This document shows, piece after piece, positions 11,247-22,765 of a DNA stretch of 64,000 nucleotides. The stretch is from Tigriopus japonicus (lineage: Eukaryota; Arthropoda; Copepoda; Harpacticoida; Harpacticidae): positions 4,215,590 to 4,279,589 of the forward strand of contig CM021320.1 in the NCBI GenBank assembly GCA_010645155.1, in the 5' to 3' direction. The notes under the pieces are model-generated. The model was not told the DNA's origin. It searched no databases and saw only the letters and a program-made list of their open reading frames with translations. Each line of letters opens with the position of its first letter. The stretch's first letter is position 1. Both the position numbers and the translations under genes were made by a program.

Positions 11247-11389
11247 ATGGAAGTTCTTACAACCATCTACTATTTGGTTTTTAGAGATGTTTTCCTTATT
11301 TTGACATTTTCTACGTTGACATTAGATGTTCCAGTTGATAGACGATGTGAACCTTGGTATGAACAAAAAATGTTGTCTGTAGATGACAA
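11247..11389 (+). CDS. Candidate first coding exon of a secreted protein
   Basis: An ATG at 11247 opens 47 codons with a hydrophobic N-terminus (TIYYLVFRD then VFLILTFSTLTLDV) that looks like a signal peptide or anchor. It is followed by a polar stretch with one Cys (DRRCEPWYEQKM). The frame meets TAA at 11391, but a perfect donor GTAAGT starts at 11390, so this could be a first exon ending in phase 2. I did not find the matching downstream exon. No homology is recognised, and it may be chance. Confidence 0.25.
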
Positions 11390-11393
11390 GTAA

Positions 11394-13073
11394 GTAATGA
11401 AAACTCGTTGGCAACAGTATCGTTTAATCACATTTAATGACGTTTAAGCATTTTTTATTTGACTTAACAATCGCTTTAATGGTTGTGTGAGCCAAAATCG
11501 CCTCAATCTTTTTTTCAATAAAGTTGTCTTTGGTTCCTGCTGACGTGTTTGAAAATGTTCAAATTACAAAATTTCTCAAAAGGAATTGATTTCTCAGCCA
11601 CAAAACTTACAAAAATTCATTTTTGAATAAAATTTACACGCCAAACTGATGTTATGGCACAAACTGAGGAATTGATAAACAGACAAGAAAATTTGCAGTT
11701 ATGTTAAAGAAACATTGAGTTACTAAAAATGATCGGTTTAGGGAAGGATTTTGGCAACTGTATTCCAAGTATCATCAGTTTGTGATATCAGTCAAAAATA
11801 CAAAAAGTTGAACAAACAATTCAACAATCCTCTTCACTGTGTTGTCAGTGTTTGCTAACAGCAAACTTTTGCCCCAAAAAAGTCAAATGGGAATACTGCA
11901 AAGCGTTAAGCAAACTTCTTTTGAAAATTAGCTGTTTTCTATTTTTCTTCAAACAGAAATGTTATGGATTGAGAATAAAAGTTTTTTTCACCAAATAAAG
12001 AGAGGTACTCCTTCTACTCTGGAAACTGTTTTGGTTTTCTTCTATTTAATAAATCCTACATACTTCTGAGAAGAGTAGCACCCATTTTCATTTGTAATGA
12101 AAAAGGAGGGTGTAAAATATTCCAAACTTGGAGTCGTACAATATCATTGATCCATTTCAAGTGTCCATTCTTGAAAGTACGTTCTTCCAAGGATGAATGT
12201 AAGCTGAAAAGTAAAAGGATGAAAGCCTTTCTACACCAAAATATGCCAAACTCGATCTTGATATACACTCATTCGTAACCAAAGGGGTTTGAGAAATGGA
12301 TGACGTCATAACTCTTCATCGAGACATGAATGATGATTATATTACATTTCTCACTTCATTCAATGTTCAGGAACTGACTCTATTTGACATTTCCATTGCA
12401 AATCGGCTGAAAATTGAGCTTTATCAATTCATGATTTTGCATTTCTGTGGTATTTTGACGGTTATGGGTCCAAAGGGCCCCCAATCAAATGTTTCAGCCA
12501 CAAAAGTGTTTAAACAACACCGAAAACTAAAAAAAATATCAGAAAAATGACACTGTCATATGTTGATTAGAATTATCATAAAGCAGCTTATTTAAGAGAA
12601 AAATGCCACTTTAAGAGAAAACAGTGCCATCCTTAAAAAAGTAGTTGTCTTTTGCCAAAGGATGCAGGAAGAATGGCTTTCTGACGGCTACACACAGAGA
12701 TGAGGATAGTGAAAGCATAAGTGTGTCTGATGCTCTTCTTGAGCTCAGTTAAACAAGTTGAAGTTATACAAATTCAAAAATAAATGAAAGTGCTGAATGT
12801 CAGTTTTTGAATGATAAACAGTCAAAGGTTGATGTGAGAGTACATGATGCATGAATACATGAAGATATTTCATGTTCATTGAAAATAGATGTTTTTGTAG
12901 GGTTTTTATCCTTTTAATTTTCCCTACAAAAAATGACCACGCTCACGTGAAGTCTGAGGACATCAGCTGCCTTTGAAATTCATCTTTTGTTCTGATACTA
13001 CTCTCAAGCATGTCTATTTTGTTTAAATTGTAGGATGCTTGGGCTACTTGAATCAATGTATCTGATAACATCT
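11394..13073. other. Intergenic, no feature recognised
   Basis: AT-rich DNA. An ORF at 12296-12550 (84 codons, plus) has no recognisable domain. A TGACGTCAT motif occurs at 12300-12308, without a gene nearby to give it meaning. Confidence 0.45.
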
Positions 13074-13114
13074 GATTTCTTATTACCGCTACAAGGAATG
13101 CGATTCCCTGTAAA
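13074..13114 (+). repeat. 41-bp dispersed repeat, copy 1
   Basis: The core CCGCTACAAGGAATGCGATT sits in a segment that recurs in the same orientation at 15541-15581 with about five mismatches. Both copies start with GATTT and end in CTGTAAA. It is probably a fragment or end of a mobile element; identity is unknown. Confidence 0.6.
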
Positions 13115-13257
13115 TTGAAGGATTTCTCCCGACAGCTTCAATCCGACCCCCAACAGGATTCAAACGTACGCCAAATGGGGAAGCACTTACACTCGGCACT
13201 TTTAAGAACGCGCTTGTACGCGTGGCCACTCTGGCTTCCTTCACGCGTGAGGGAGCC

Positions 13258-13835
13258 TTTTTCCATCTGGATTCCTTTTTTCATCTGGATTCCTTTTTTC
13301 ATCTGGATTCCTTTTTTCATCTGGATTCCTTTTTTCATCTGGATTCCTTTTTTCATCTGGATTCCTTTTTTCATCTGGATTCCTTTTTTTCATCTGGATT
13401 CCTTTTTTCATCTGGATTCCTTTTTTCATCTGGATTCCTTTTTTCATCTGGATTCCTTTTTTCATGTGGATTCCTTTTTCATCTTGATTTCTTTTTTTCT
13501 TTTTTTTATCTTTTTTCATCTTGATATCTTTTTGTATTACTATTCCTTTTTCATCTTTTTTCCTTTTTGTATCTTTATTCCTTTATGTATCTTTATTCCT
13601 TTTTGTATCTATATTCCTTTTTGTATCTTTATTCCTTTTTGTATCTTTATTTCTTTTTGTATCTTTTTTCCTTTTTGTATCTTAAATCACTTTTGTATCT
13701 TAAATCATTTTTGTCTCTTAAATCCTCTTTCATCTATATTCCTTTTTGCATCTTTATTCCGTTTTGCGTCTTTATTCTGTTTTGCATCTTTATCAATATT
13801 ATTTTTTGATCTTTATTCCTTTTTGATTTTATTTC
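13258..13835 (+). repeat. Pyrimidine-rich 18-bp minisatellite with two sub-arrays
   Basis: From about 13258 to 13476 a unit close to TTTTTTCATCTGGATTCC is repeated about twelve times almost without change. It then grades into a degenerate array of units like TATTCCTTTTTGTATCTT up to about 13835. Because the period is a multiple of three and lacks stops, long ORFs of repeated FFIWIP (plus) or MKKGIQ (minus) appear; these are by-products of the repeat and not genes. Confidence 0.9.
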
Positions 13836-16329
13836 CAGCTCTCAAAATATTGGACCAGACGTTACGTGTCACTTTTGAAATAAACTGTTGCATGTGGAAT
13901 ACACAATCTATGATTGGTCTTGTTCTGGATAATTTACATTAACTGACTTGAAAAAGATACTTCAAACGGCTTTCCAACATTCCACTTCTACTTTTAAAAC
14001 AACGATTTATCATAAAAACGTTCATTCTTCTTAACAAAATACAGAAAATGTACGACTCAACCACCCACTCTTTACTGGAGAACAAACTTTTGAGGACACC
14101 ATCCTGTGATGATGCTTTGAATCATGCCCAATATGAATGTAGTCAAAAGGGCAAAAATCTACTGAACGGGCATGCCAACAAAGTACAAATTATGGGCAGA
14201 TACGTATCAACGTTAGAGAATGTACATCTTGATTGAAGAGTCAATTTGAGTTGCACTGTATTGTGACGATAAAAGTGTCTTTCCAAATGATTGGCTCGCC
14301 TTTCTTGCTAAAAGAATTTTGTACCTTTATGATTTGAAACCATATCTCGTGACCAAAATCATGTCCCTATTTTCCTCAAATTTCATGGTCTTCAATAGCT
14401 TTGATTTTTCCTGCCTTGACAAGGCAAGCAACAAGAGGGCGTTTCTCAACCCCTCACCTCCCTCTGAGATCAACTCAGTCCAATGACAGGTTGACACGAA
14501 CCACCATTAATTCATGAGACTGTTTTCGTTGGTCTTTGGTGGTTCCAACAATGATCCTTCATCAATCTCTCGTGTTCCACCAATCAACTTTGGGACTGAA
14601 CGGACTGACTTTGGATATAGGAGTTTGTTTCGGTGGAACATTCTCGATTTGCATTATTTCTAGGGCCACGCTTTGAAAATCTCCTTGCAGAATGTCGTGT
14701 CATCAGCTTTTAGAACATCACACCATTTTTCGATTGGATTTTCGCTTTCAAGATGCAGTTCTCCAGAATAAAGGTTCCCATACACTTCAATCTGTCCGCT
14801 AGTGAAACGGAACGGGGCTTTCTTTCTCTTGGTCGATCGCTTGCTGGTTTCACCTGCTGTGCTTCTCACTTTCCAATTGAGGTGGACCAATTTCAGGTCT
14901 CGATTAGAGCTCATGCAATGGTCTTACTCCATGTAAAAGGTGGAACAGGTAACATAACAGCAAGGCCTTCGTTCATCCATTCAGCGGCCCTACCTTTGGT
15001 CTATTAATGCATTCACTAGTGCCTTAGTTCTTTTTCTTCACACAGTGGAATCAACGGAACATTTGGCGTTTTTTTGCCGTATCGATAGAGGTTTAGTGCG
15101 CCAAATTGTGGGATTTAATGATGGTTGTGGAAGGTTAAAAATTGTGGCCAGGGACATCATCTTGGGCATTCAAAACGGTTTGTGCAAAACAGAAAAGGAA
15201 ATACATAAATCAATCGTAGTTTCGTATTGTTGTACACGATTTAAGGATTATGCAAATCACAATGTGTTTTATAATTATAATTGCAAGTAAAATTTAAAAC
15301 TTTTCCCACAAAATCCCATATACATTATTTCCCTCGTGAACGAGAACACCTATTTTGGCTCTTTTGTGTTAAAAAAAAATATTTTATTCCATTTTTACTG
15401 TGTAAAAGTACGAAAGCTAAACACTCAAAATAAAAGGCGACAACTTGAAGTAAAAAGGACAAAAATGTCATGAACGGTTCAATTCTGCTTTTGTAGTAAG
15501 TGGATGATGATTCAGTTTTGGATTTTCAATTTTTGTTGCGGATTTTCTACTACCGCTACAAAGAATGCGATTCTCTGTAAACAACTAAATCATTAATATG
15601 ATTTATACAATCACCATTTATTATTAACATTAATAAAACAACATTTTAGCAACATTATCAATTGTATATAAAATGTCATGTAACCCTGCTTTAATAACTT
15701 ACAAAAATTGCTTGCAGAAAAATGTGTTACTTTTATCTAAAGATTAAAAATTTACGTTGGTCTCTTTGTAACTACTGTTATCTTCATTCGTTGCACATTC
15801 ACGACGCAAGTTTCATATATTGGATGATGGTTTCAGCACTTGTAAGTCTAAATCTTGGGACGACTTTTTAAAAATACAGCAACGTGCCAATTCCAAAATG
15901 AATTGGTCTTAACGTTTATTAATCCAAACAAAATGATCAAACAAATTCTGCAAGCTATTTCGTCTCGAAATTACTCAAGTAAAAACGTTTCTTTTATCCT
16001 AGAGATGACATTTCGTGCAGAGGCCCTGGTGAAAGGACTTTGTTCGCTTTCAACATGTACACAGTCGGCTGTTAAAGGTCCCACCACAAAAACGACTGGC
16101 TGAATACTATTTACTACACCTTTACCACCACCACCACAACCGCTGATTCCTGTGGAATGTCTACTCCAAAAGTCGCCTTTACTGCGTCAAATCAAACAAT
16201 GACGAGGGCCCTCATCCCCTTCTCGGTTTATCCTGAAAAGAAGGCCTTTGACAATTGATTCTATCAAAGCCAAGGGCATCGGAGGACAGGAAATACATAG
16301 CCATATCAGTATTAATTTATATTTCGAAA
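13836..16329. other. Intergenic with unassigned short ORFs
   Basis: Apart from the dispersed repeat at 15541 I see only three short ORFs: 14048-14236 (plus, 62 codons), 14660-14914 (minus, 84 codons, with a basic KRSTKRKK stretch) and 15045-15290 (plus, 81 codons). None has a recognisable domain. The 14660-14914 frame has the most protein-like composition, but I cannot support it as a gene. Confidence 0.35.
15541..15581 (+). repeat. 41-bp dispersed repeat, copy 2
   Basis: Second copy, core CCGCTACAAAGAATGCGATT, in direct orientation 2.47 kb downstream of the first. Confidence 0.6.
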
Positions 16330-19300
16330 ATGGAGGAGGAATCAAGTCAACCTAACCGAGAAAAGGCGATCGAGGAAGTTCTGGGCGAGATTGTTGAAAA
16401 TATTGAATTGGATGCCGAAGCTTTACAAGTCAATGCACAAGGCCTTAAAGAAGGACAGATTCGTGGGCCTACATCTCTCACCGTGGTTCCAAGTCAAAAT
16501 ATGGTGGTTGTCGGATTTGACTCGGGAGAGGTCCAATTCTATTTTGGATTGCCGGATAAGCTTGACGCCGGATCCGGATTCAGAATCGCGGAGAAGGATC
16601 CTGTGATTCAATTAGCTCATGCATCGAGTTGGTGTCCATTTTCAAATGTTAAAGTGGATAAAGGATCAGTCTCATCCGTAAGTAAATCTCTTTTTGTTTT
16701 GAAAAATTGGCATAATTTCAAATCAATTGACTTTGATGGTAACAGATCTTATGAAGTGACTAAGTAAAGTGTCGCCGTTTTTTACCTAGAGTTTATGTCT
16801 CTGTTTTACATGTAAGTCAAATTTGTTTCTACACCAAAAAACATATTTGATTATGCCAGTTAACAAATTCTGTTGTACAAAGCCAAACTTAGTTATTCTA
16901 GAAGAAACCTTTCCCAGTGATTGGAAGTGTATACATAATGGATAAGAGAGTACTAACATGATTACATTCAGTCCAAAGCGTTTCATTCGTAAAAGAAGTC
17001 AAATGTTAAAAGTGAAACGAGAACCTAGTTATGTACGAGCTTTGAATACATTCTTGCGACCCCAATGATGTAAAAGTGAGCCCAAGTGAAGAGATTTGTC
17101 CTTCTAACTAACTATTCCGAACAAAACTAACCCCGGTTGACCTGTGCCTGATTGGTTTGAGGACCCTCTCCCCAAATGATTGAAACATTTTTTGGTCTTT
17201 TAGTCTACGTACGTTTTTCCCTGACGAGTTCAAGTTCGGAACATTATGTAGCATTGAGGTAATACACGCTCTTCCAAAGTCGAGATAAATTCAGACATCA
17301 TGAAGAATCTAAATTTAGATCAGGGGATCGGCAACGGTTGGGTTAAGGCCCACCAAATTTGACGTTGTGTTGTCAGGGGCCCTCCAAACAGATCCTGATA
17401 GGTTCATGGGTCCACATATCTACTGTCAAAGAGCTCTAGGCCCACGAGAACAGTACTATGGATGCTCTCGGGCCCACTATCTTGAACATTTCCCATAGCT
17501 CCTGGGCCCACCAATGACCACCCTTGGGCCCAAATATGCGCCCGGGCCCACTGTTTGCTGGCCTCTGATTTAGATCGAAGTGATTGAGTTCCCTAGGCCC
17601 TGCTATCCTCCAAACTTATCTTGACGTGAAAAATGAGTGGATATTTATGCAAGAAAAAAATCTACCTAATTAAGAATTATATCTAACAAATTATGAATTA
17701 TACCTATAAATTATAAATCATATCCATAAATTATTAATTATATTTATAAGTTATAAGTTATATCAATAAATTAATAGAATATATAACTATAAATAGTTTT
17801 TATTGCTTTTATGAAAACGAATTTCAACAATCAACTAAGGCACAAAACATGGATGTATAATAAACTTTAATAAAAACAAGATTGGCATGCTGTTTGTGCA
17901 AATTATGGAACAATCAAGAATGATATTGTAATTCATGTTGGGGATTTTCAAATGTGGTTTGATAATAAACTCAAATAGTACGTACTTCATTTTGATTTTG
18001 ATTCCAATTTACGCTGATTGCTTGACATTTAACGTGTTCCAAATTTAGTAAGCCATCGGTTTCATGTCAATAACAATCTAGTACGAGCCATTGTACTCAA
18101 ATTGGAGTACACGTATCCAATGTACCAGAAAGAAGCTATTACCTTGGTTTGGAAAAACAAGATTTCATTTCAATTCAAAGTTCCAATCCCTATTCAAATC
18201 TGCTAAGTTCGCTTCAGGCATTTTATTAAAAATGTAGTCAGTCATTCCTCGACAATCGTTGAAATTCCAAAGCGAAGTTCCTCTTACAAAATTCTGATGC
18301 TTTTCATGTCAGACATATTTGTAATACAAAAATAGCTTTCAAATAGCAAATTAATAAGCCAGATTTTTTATTTATTGCATTTGAAACTAAAACATTTGTG
18401 ATGCAAGTACATTGGCAACCAAAGGAATTGAAATTACATTTGGAGAGTACAGTCAAAGCTCGATATTGGAACATTGGAAGAAACATTAGCTGCAACATTA
18501 TTCTTACATAGGAATATATTCTTAAATCAAGAAATAGTTATGCCCTGAATATGCATTTCCGTCAGCAGCAAAAGTATTCTAATCTTAAGAGATATTCTTA
18601 CACCAATATCGAGTGTTCTAATTAGAGGGCTAGCAGAGAAATGACACTCCGAAAATATTTGTGAGTCACCAAGCCTGCACTGTGTGTGTGATGGGATTTG
18701 TCGTTAAACACGCTCAGTTATGTGATTCAAAACCAGAACTTGCATCTGCAGGGAGTCAGTAGCAAAGTTACTCATTCAAATGCTTTGGCCGAACAAGAGC
18801 AATGCATGATGTATTAAGACACTTAGCATCCTTGCTGCTGGACTACTGAAGTGTGGTCAAAACAAATCTCCATTGGCTGAATTGGAGTGACATTTCTCTG
18901 TTAGCCCTCTAGTTCTAATATCCAACTTTGAATGTGGTTGACGCAAGTCTGTGGATGAAAAGAAACTAGCAAGAACTAAGATTTCACTTAAATTATTTGC
19001 CTATTGCTTTTTTCCTTCCCATGGACGTCCCAAGTACATTTTAGTCTATATCGAAGATCTTAATGGATGGGAAAAGTACAAAGCCTACTGCTTCATTTCA
19101 GGTTGTGGTGGCATCCAGTGGTTTGGGTGAGGCTCTAACTTTGTGGTGGATCTTGGACCAAAAGATTCGTTTACCTTGGATTAAGTACCAGTTTCCCGGG
19201 TCCAACTACATCCTCACGGATTTGGCTTTTTGTCCACGGATGAGCAAGGTCATTGTCGCGACACAGAAAGGCCGACTCTTGATTTATGAAGGCCAAATCC

Positions 19301-21317
19301 AGCGTTTTGCTGACATGGGGCAAATGGAAGAGGTTGTTATGGTGAAAGTGGCACATGAGGTAACCGAGTAGAACTTTGTAGTCCGTACTAATTTTTCAGT
19401 TGGTTCATCGGATGTAATCCTACATCATTTGAGACCATGGTAACGCCGTTGGTCTTTGTCCTTGGCTGTTCCATTGGAATTCTTAATTCCTTTGTATTCT
19501 TGAGCAACGTCAAATTGTCAATAGAATGCTCTAATTATTTCCAAACAGTGTTTGGTTGGTTGGTCAGACCTAGGTTTTACGTGAAAGTTTTCAGTGACTG
19601 CCAGGATGTATTCCCCTATTTTGGACCAATTTTGGGACATGTTTGTTTCCTAGTGTCAGAGCAAACAATAAAGGAATGTTTTGACTTTTTTGTTTTCAGC
19701 ATTGCAAGTAGATTGAATGGATAGTTTTATGCGATCAAGCTTGAAGATGATATGTGCAGAATAACTCCACTTTTTTGACAGCTGATCACTTAATCGAATT
19801 CATTTGTAGGACACATTGTTGGAAGGTAACAAAAGTTGATTTTCCAAACAAGTAATATGTTCTCGCCACCATTAGAGAATGTCTGCATTAATTAATGAAT
19901 TGATGAGTACGAGCTTATCTCGCTTCAGTTGTCGGTATTAATTTGTTTCAAGTTAGGTTTCTGTGGGTTCTTATTGGTTGCCATGGGTTGTTGAACATCA
20001 ATAATAAGACGAAAATCTGGTGTGAAACTTATTCTTTAAGCAAAATGTAAGAAAAAGAAATGCCGCAGAAATAGAGAAAATGTGTTGTATCATCAAGAAG
20101 AAAAATGTTCTTCAAGGGAAAGGTTGTGTTACATTTTTTTATTTGACTTAGAACAACTAATCATTTGCACGGTCTATTTTTGTTTTGAAGAAGGTACAAA
20201 CTGAAGCATTTTAATGAAAACACAATCGCCCTTTCTCCATCTTGCTCAATTTTATGAACTCAATAATAACCAATTTGAAAGAAATATTTCACTAAAGCAA
20301 CCTTTGTTTAGTTCAAATTTTAGCAATTGAAAAGGAGAACATTTTTTCGTAAAAAATTCTTTTTACGTTTAGATCTATGTACGTACACTTGACACTTCTT
20401 TACATAGGGTTAAGTAGTCTCAAGCTAAACCAGACAAAATTAAAGAGTATATTTCAAAATGAACTAAAAGCAATCCCACCCATACACAGAAATAATAATG
20501 TGGAACTAGTATTGATTTGTGATAGTAAAAAATAATGAATAATGATTCGAAACTAATTGGAATGTTTGTGACTCGAATCCCTTACATGCCAATTGCTACG
20601 ATGAGAGTGAGAGAACCCGATCTCAATACCTGAAAAGATTGTACTATAATTCATTTGCCTAGACCTGCTTCCCCGACATTCGTTTCCAGACACGTTCCCT
20701 GATGAAAGGATGTGGAAGGTCGCCCACGACCTTTTCGCACTAGTTTTCACATTCATTTGACCTTTCAGGGCCCCATTAATTGTATCTACCCTGATGAGGA
20801 ATGGTTGCTATCAAGCGGATCTGACGGAAGGGTGGCCATATGGATGTGGGAGGCGGATCAGTTTCTTCACCAAATTGGCAGTCTCTTTATTACAAACTTG
20901 CCCATCTTGTCAGTATTTCCATGTGGTCGTAACGAGTTAATCTGCACCCTGGATTCCTACATTTTGTCTCTTCACATTCAACGAAATCCAGCCAATCGAC
21001 GTCAATGCTCCTTGCGCCAAAATCCACGAGGTCACGTAAAACTAGAAGGTCCTGGAGGCAAGGTCGCACCATCTAGTCGGGGGATGGCAGTTTTGAGGGG
21101 TCATGGGTTTGATCCTCAGGATCGATTGTTTTTGGTACTTCGAGACAAATCCAAAGACTTGGAGGTAATCGGCCAAGATATTGGCCTCTCCATTCTGTCT
21201 GAAGGCCAGTCTTGTTTGGCCTTTCACTATGACAATGGAAAGACAGCAATGGCTGTTTTGGATGAATCAACTAAGAAGCCGTCAATTATGTTTAGAATGA
21301 AGAAAGATAATAAATAA
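16330..21317 (+). CDS. WD40-repeat protein resembling CFAP44 (short form)
   Basis: Three exons, 16330-16677, 19102-19359 and 20769-21317, all in phase 0 with GTAAGT/GTAACC donors and TTTCAG/TTTCAG acceptors, give 384 aa. The order of blades resembles the WD40 region of CFAP44: GFDSGEVQFY, then LTLWWILDQK, a blade ending GRLLIYEG, and AHEGPINCIY followed by SSGSDGRVAIW. CFAP44 is a ciliary and flagellar axoneme protein tethering dynein arms, but it is normally over 1800 aa with long coiled coils after the WD40 part. Here the frame stops at 21317 with AATAAA overlapping the stop, so this is a short paralogue, a truncated gene or an unrelated WD40 protein. The ATG has A at -3. The residues after the last blade, from about 237 on, are not recognised. 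Confidence 0.6.
17321..17567. mobile_element. hAT-type MITE with 8-bp target duplication
   Basis: A 247-bp element in intron 1 of the WD40 gene. Ends are imperfect inverted repeats (CAGGGGATCGGCAAC left; complement of the right end CAGAGGCCAGCAAAC). It is flanked by perfect 8-bp duplications ATTTAGAT at 17313-17320 and 17568-17575. The interior is a degenerate tandem array of a unit containing GGGCCCAC about every 30-40 bp. The CAGRG start and 8-bp duplication are hAT superfamily hallmarks. No coding capacity. Confidence 0.85.
18623..18911. mobile_element. hAT-type MITE, TAGAGGGCTA family, copy A
   Basis: A 289-bp element in intron 1 of the WD40 gene. Terminal inverted repeats are TAGAGGGCTAGCAGAGAAAT (left) and TAGAGGGCTAACAGAGAAAT (complement of right). 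Perfect 8-bp duplications GTTCTAAT lie at 18615-18622 and 18912-18919. It is non-coding. A second copy of the family, itself interrupted, is at 36798-39843. Confidence 0.9.
21309..21314 (+). terminator. Poly(A) signal overlapping the WD40 gene stop
   Basis: AATAAA at 21309-21314 and again at 21313-21318 overlaps the TAA stop at 21315-21317, implying a 3' UTR of only about 20-30 nt if used. Confidence 0.45.
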
Positions 21318-21823
21318 ACGTTGTTATTATGAATAATAATGTTCTCGTTTATTATTAAAGGGCGGGAAGTTTCGTGAATACATAAAAAAACACTTAAACA
21401 CTTTCTTAATTTTTGAAAAGAAGCTACATATTTTGCCCTTTTTGGGATTACTTTTCCCAAAATGATTGATAATTTGACTTACAACTCTGAGTTGACATAT
21501 CTTTTGGGCCGTATTTTTTATTCCATATTTGCGCACAAAGTCGTATTTTTTCATATTTTAAAGCAGGTTTACTACTCGGCTAATATGTTGGCGAAAAAGT
21601 ATCATCTTTTGGGTAAACTTGCTTTAAGTTCATAAACCATAACTTTGAAGTTATATGACATGCCCAATAGTTTGTTACTTGATTATCGCTAATTTTGCCA
21701 AACACTAACAAAGCTCTCAAGGGACATGAATTTGACCTTATTATCCTCATATTTTTGGAAAAAATCCCAAGTGAGGTAAGACTGCATATCCCACATGGTT
21801 GAGTTGTAATATACCCAAGAAAT

Positions 21824-22584
21824 GGTTTTAGGATAACTCAACCCAGCGGACAACTCGACCCAGGATAACTCGACCAAGCGGACAACTCGACCCAGGATAA
21901 CTCAACCAAGCGGACAACTCGACCCAGCAGACAACTTGACCCAACGGACAACTCAACCCAGTGGACAACTCGACACAGCAGACAACTCAACCTAGCGGAC
22001 AACTTGACCCAGCACACAACTTGACCCAGTGGACAACTCGACCCAGCAGACAACTCAACCCAGTGGACAACTTGACCTGATGGTCAACTTGACCCTGTAG
22101 ACAACAAAACCCAATACAAAAGTCCAGCTTGTGGAAATCTGAAAAAGCACAAAACTCAAACAAGTGGTTCAAAATATTCACTTCAATTCAAAGAATCAAA
22201 TTTGAGGAAAGAACAATCTGCTTTTGGCAGTGGGAAAACTCAGTAAAATAATATTCCATAACAAAAATGCCTTTTGAAAACATAAGGTTCTAAATATTTT
22301 ACAGATTTTCTGAAAAATAGGGATCTGCCATGAAATTTTGGTCATTTGAAGGTCAATTGACGTTTAGTTCTGTTTTGTGCCTTTTGAAGTTGTCCACTGA
22401 TTCAAGTTTCCGCTGGGTCAAGTTGTTTGCTAGGTCGTGTGTGTTACTGGGTCGAGTTGTCCATTGGGTCGAGTTGTCCGCTGGGTCGAGTTATCCTGGG
22501 TCGGGTCGTCCGTTGGGTCGAGTTGTCTGTTGGGTCGAGTTATCCTGGGTCGAGTTGTCCGCTGGGTCGAGTTGTCCTGTCACC
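21824..22584. mobile_element. Foldback-type transposable element
   Basis: A 761-bp element. The left arm (21824-22095) is about 17 tandem units of 15-17 bp close to ACAACTCGACCCAGCGG. The right arm (about 22385-22584) holds the same units in reverse complement (TCGAGTTGTCCGCTGGG). The outermost 38 bp of the arms align without gaps (32 of 38 identical) and begin GGT and end ACC. Identical 11-bp direct repeats ACCCAAGAAAT flank it at 21813-21823 and 22585-22595. The inner arm flanks (AAAAGCACAAAAC left, AAAAGGCACAAAAC complement of right) extend the inverted pairing. No coding capacity; ORFs in the arms are repeat artefacts. Confidence 0.85.
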
Positions 22585-22699
22585 ACCCAAGAAATATGGG
22601 AATAACTAGAGTTTGATCAATTCCTTGAAAATTGTAATTAATTGCAATCATAATTACATCGTTCAAAAATGTAGTATTGCTCAATTGTAATTGCTGTGA

Positions 22700-22765
22700 T
22701 TGGCTGTGTGGAGGAAACCATTAAGGAGCCTTCAATTATATTTGGACTGAAGAAAATAATAAATG
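22700..22765 (+). pseudogene. Decayed copy of the 3' end of the WD40 gene
   Basis: This segment matches the last 65-70 bp of the WD40 gene (21251-21316): GGCTGT, then AAGGAGCCTTCAATTAT versus AAGAAGCCGTCAATTAT, then TGAAGAAAATAATAAAT versus TGAAGAAAGATAATAAAT. One deleted base shifts the frame. It marks a partial duplication lying just beyond the foldback element. Confidence 0.6.

Noticed and set aside
13258..13476. Regular short repeats considered as a CRISPR array
   Set aside because: Repeats are directly contiguous with no unique spacers, and the genome is eukaryotic.
13115..13942. 275-codon ORF (plus) and several minus ORFs of repeated FFIWIP / MKKGIQ
   Set aside because: They only translate an 18-bp minisatellite whose period is a multiple of three; open frames exist on both strands.
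21838..22605. ORFs on both strands rich in VELSAGSSCPLGRV-type repeats
   Set aside because: Products of the 17-bp units in the foldback element arms; no start context or domain.
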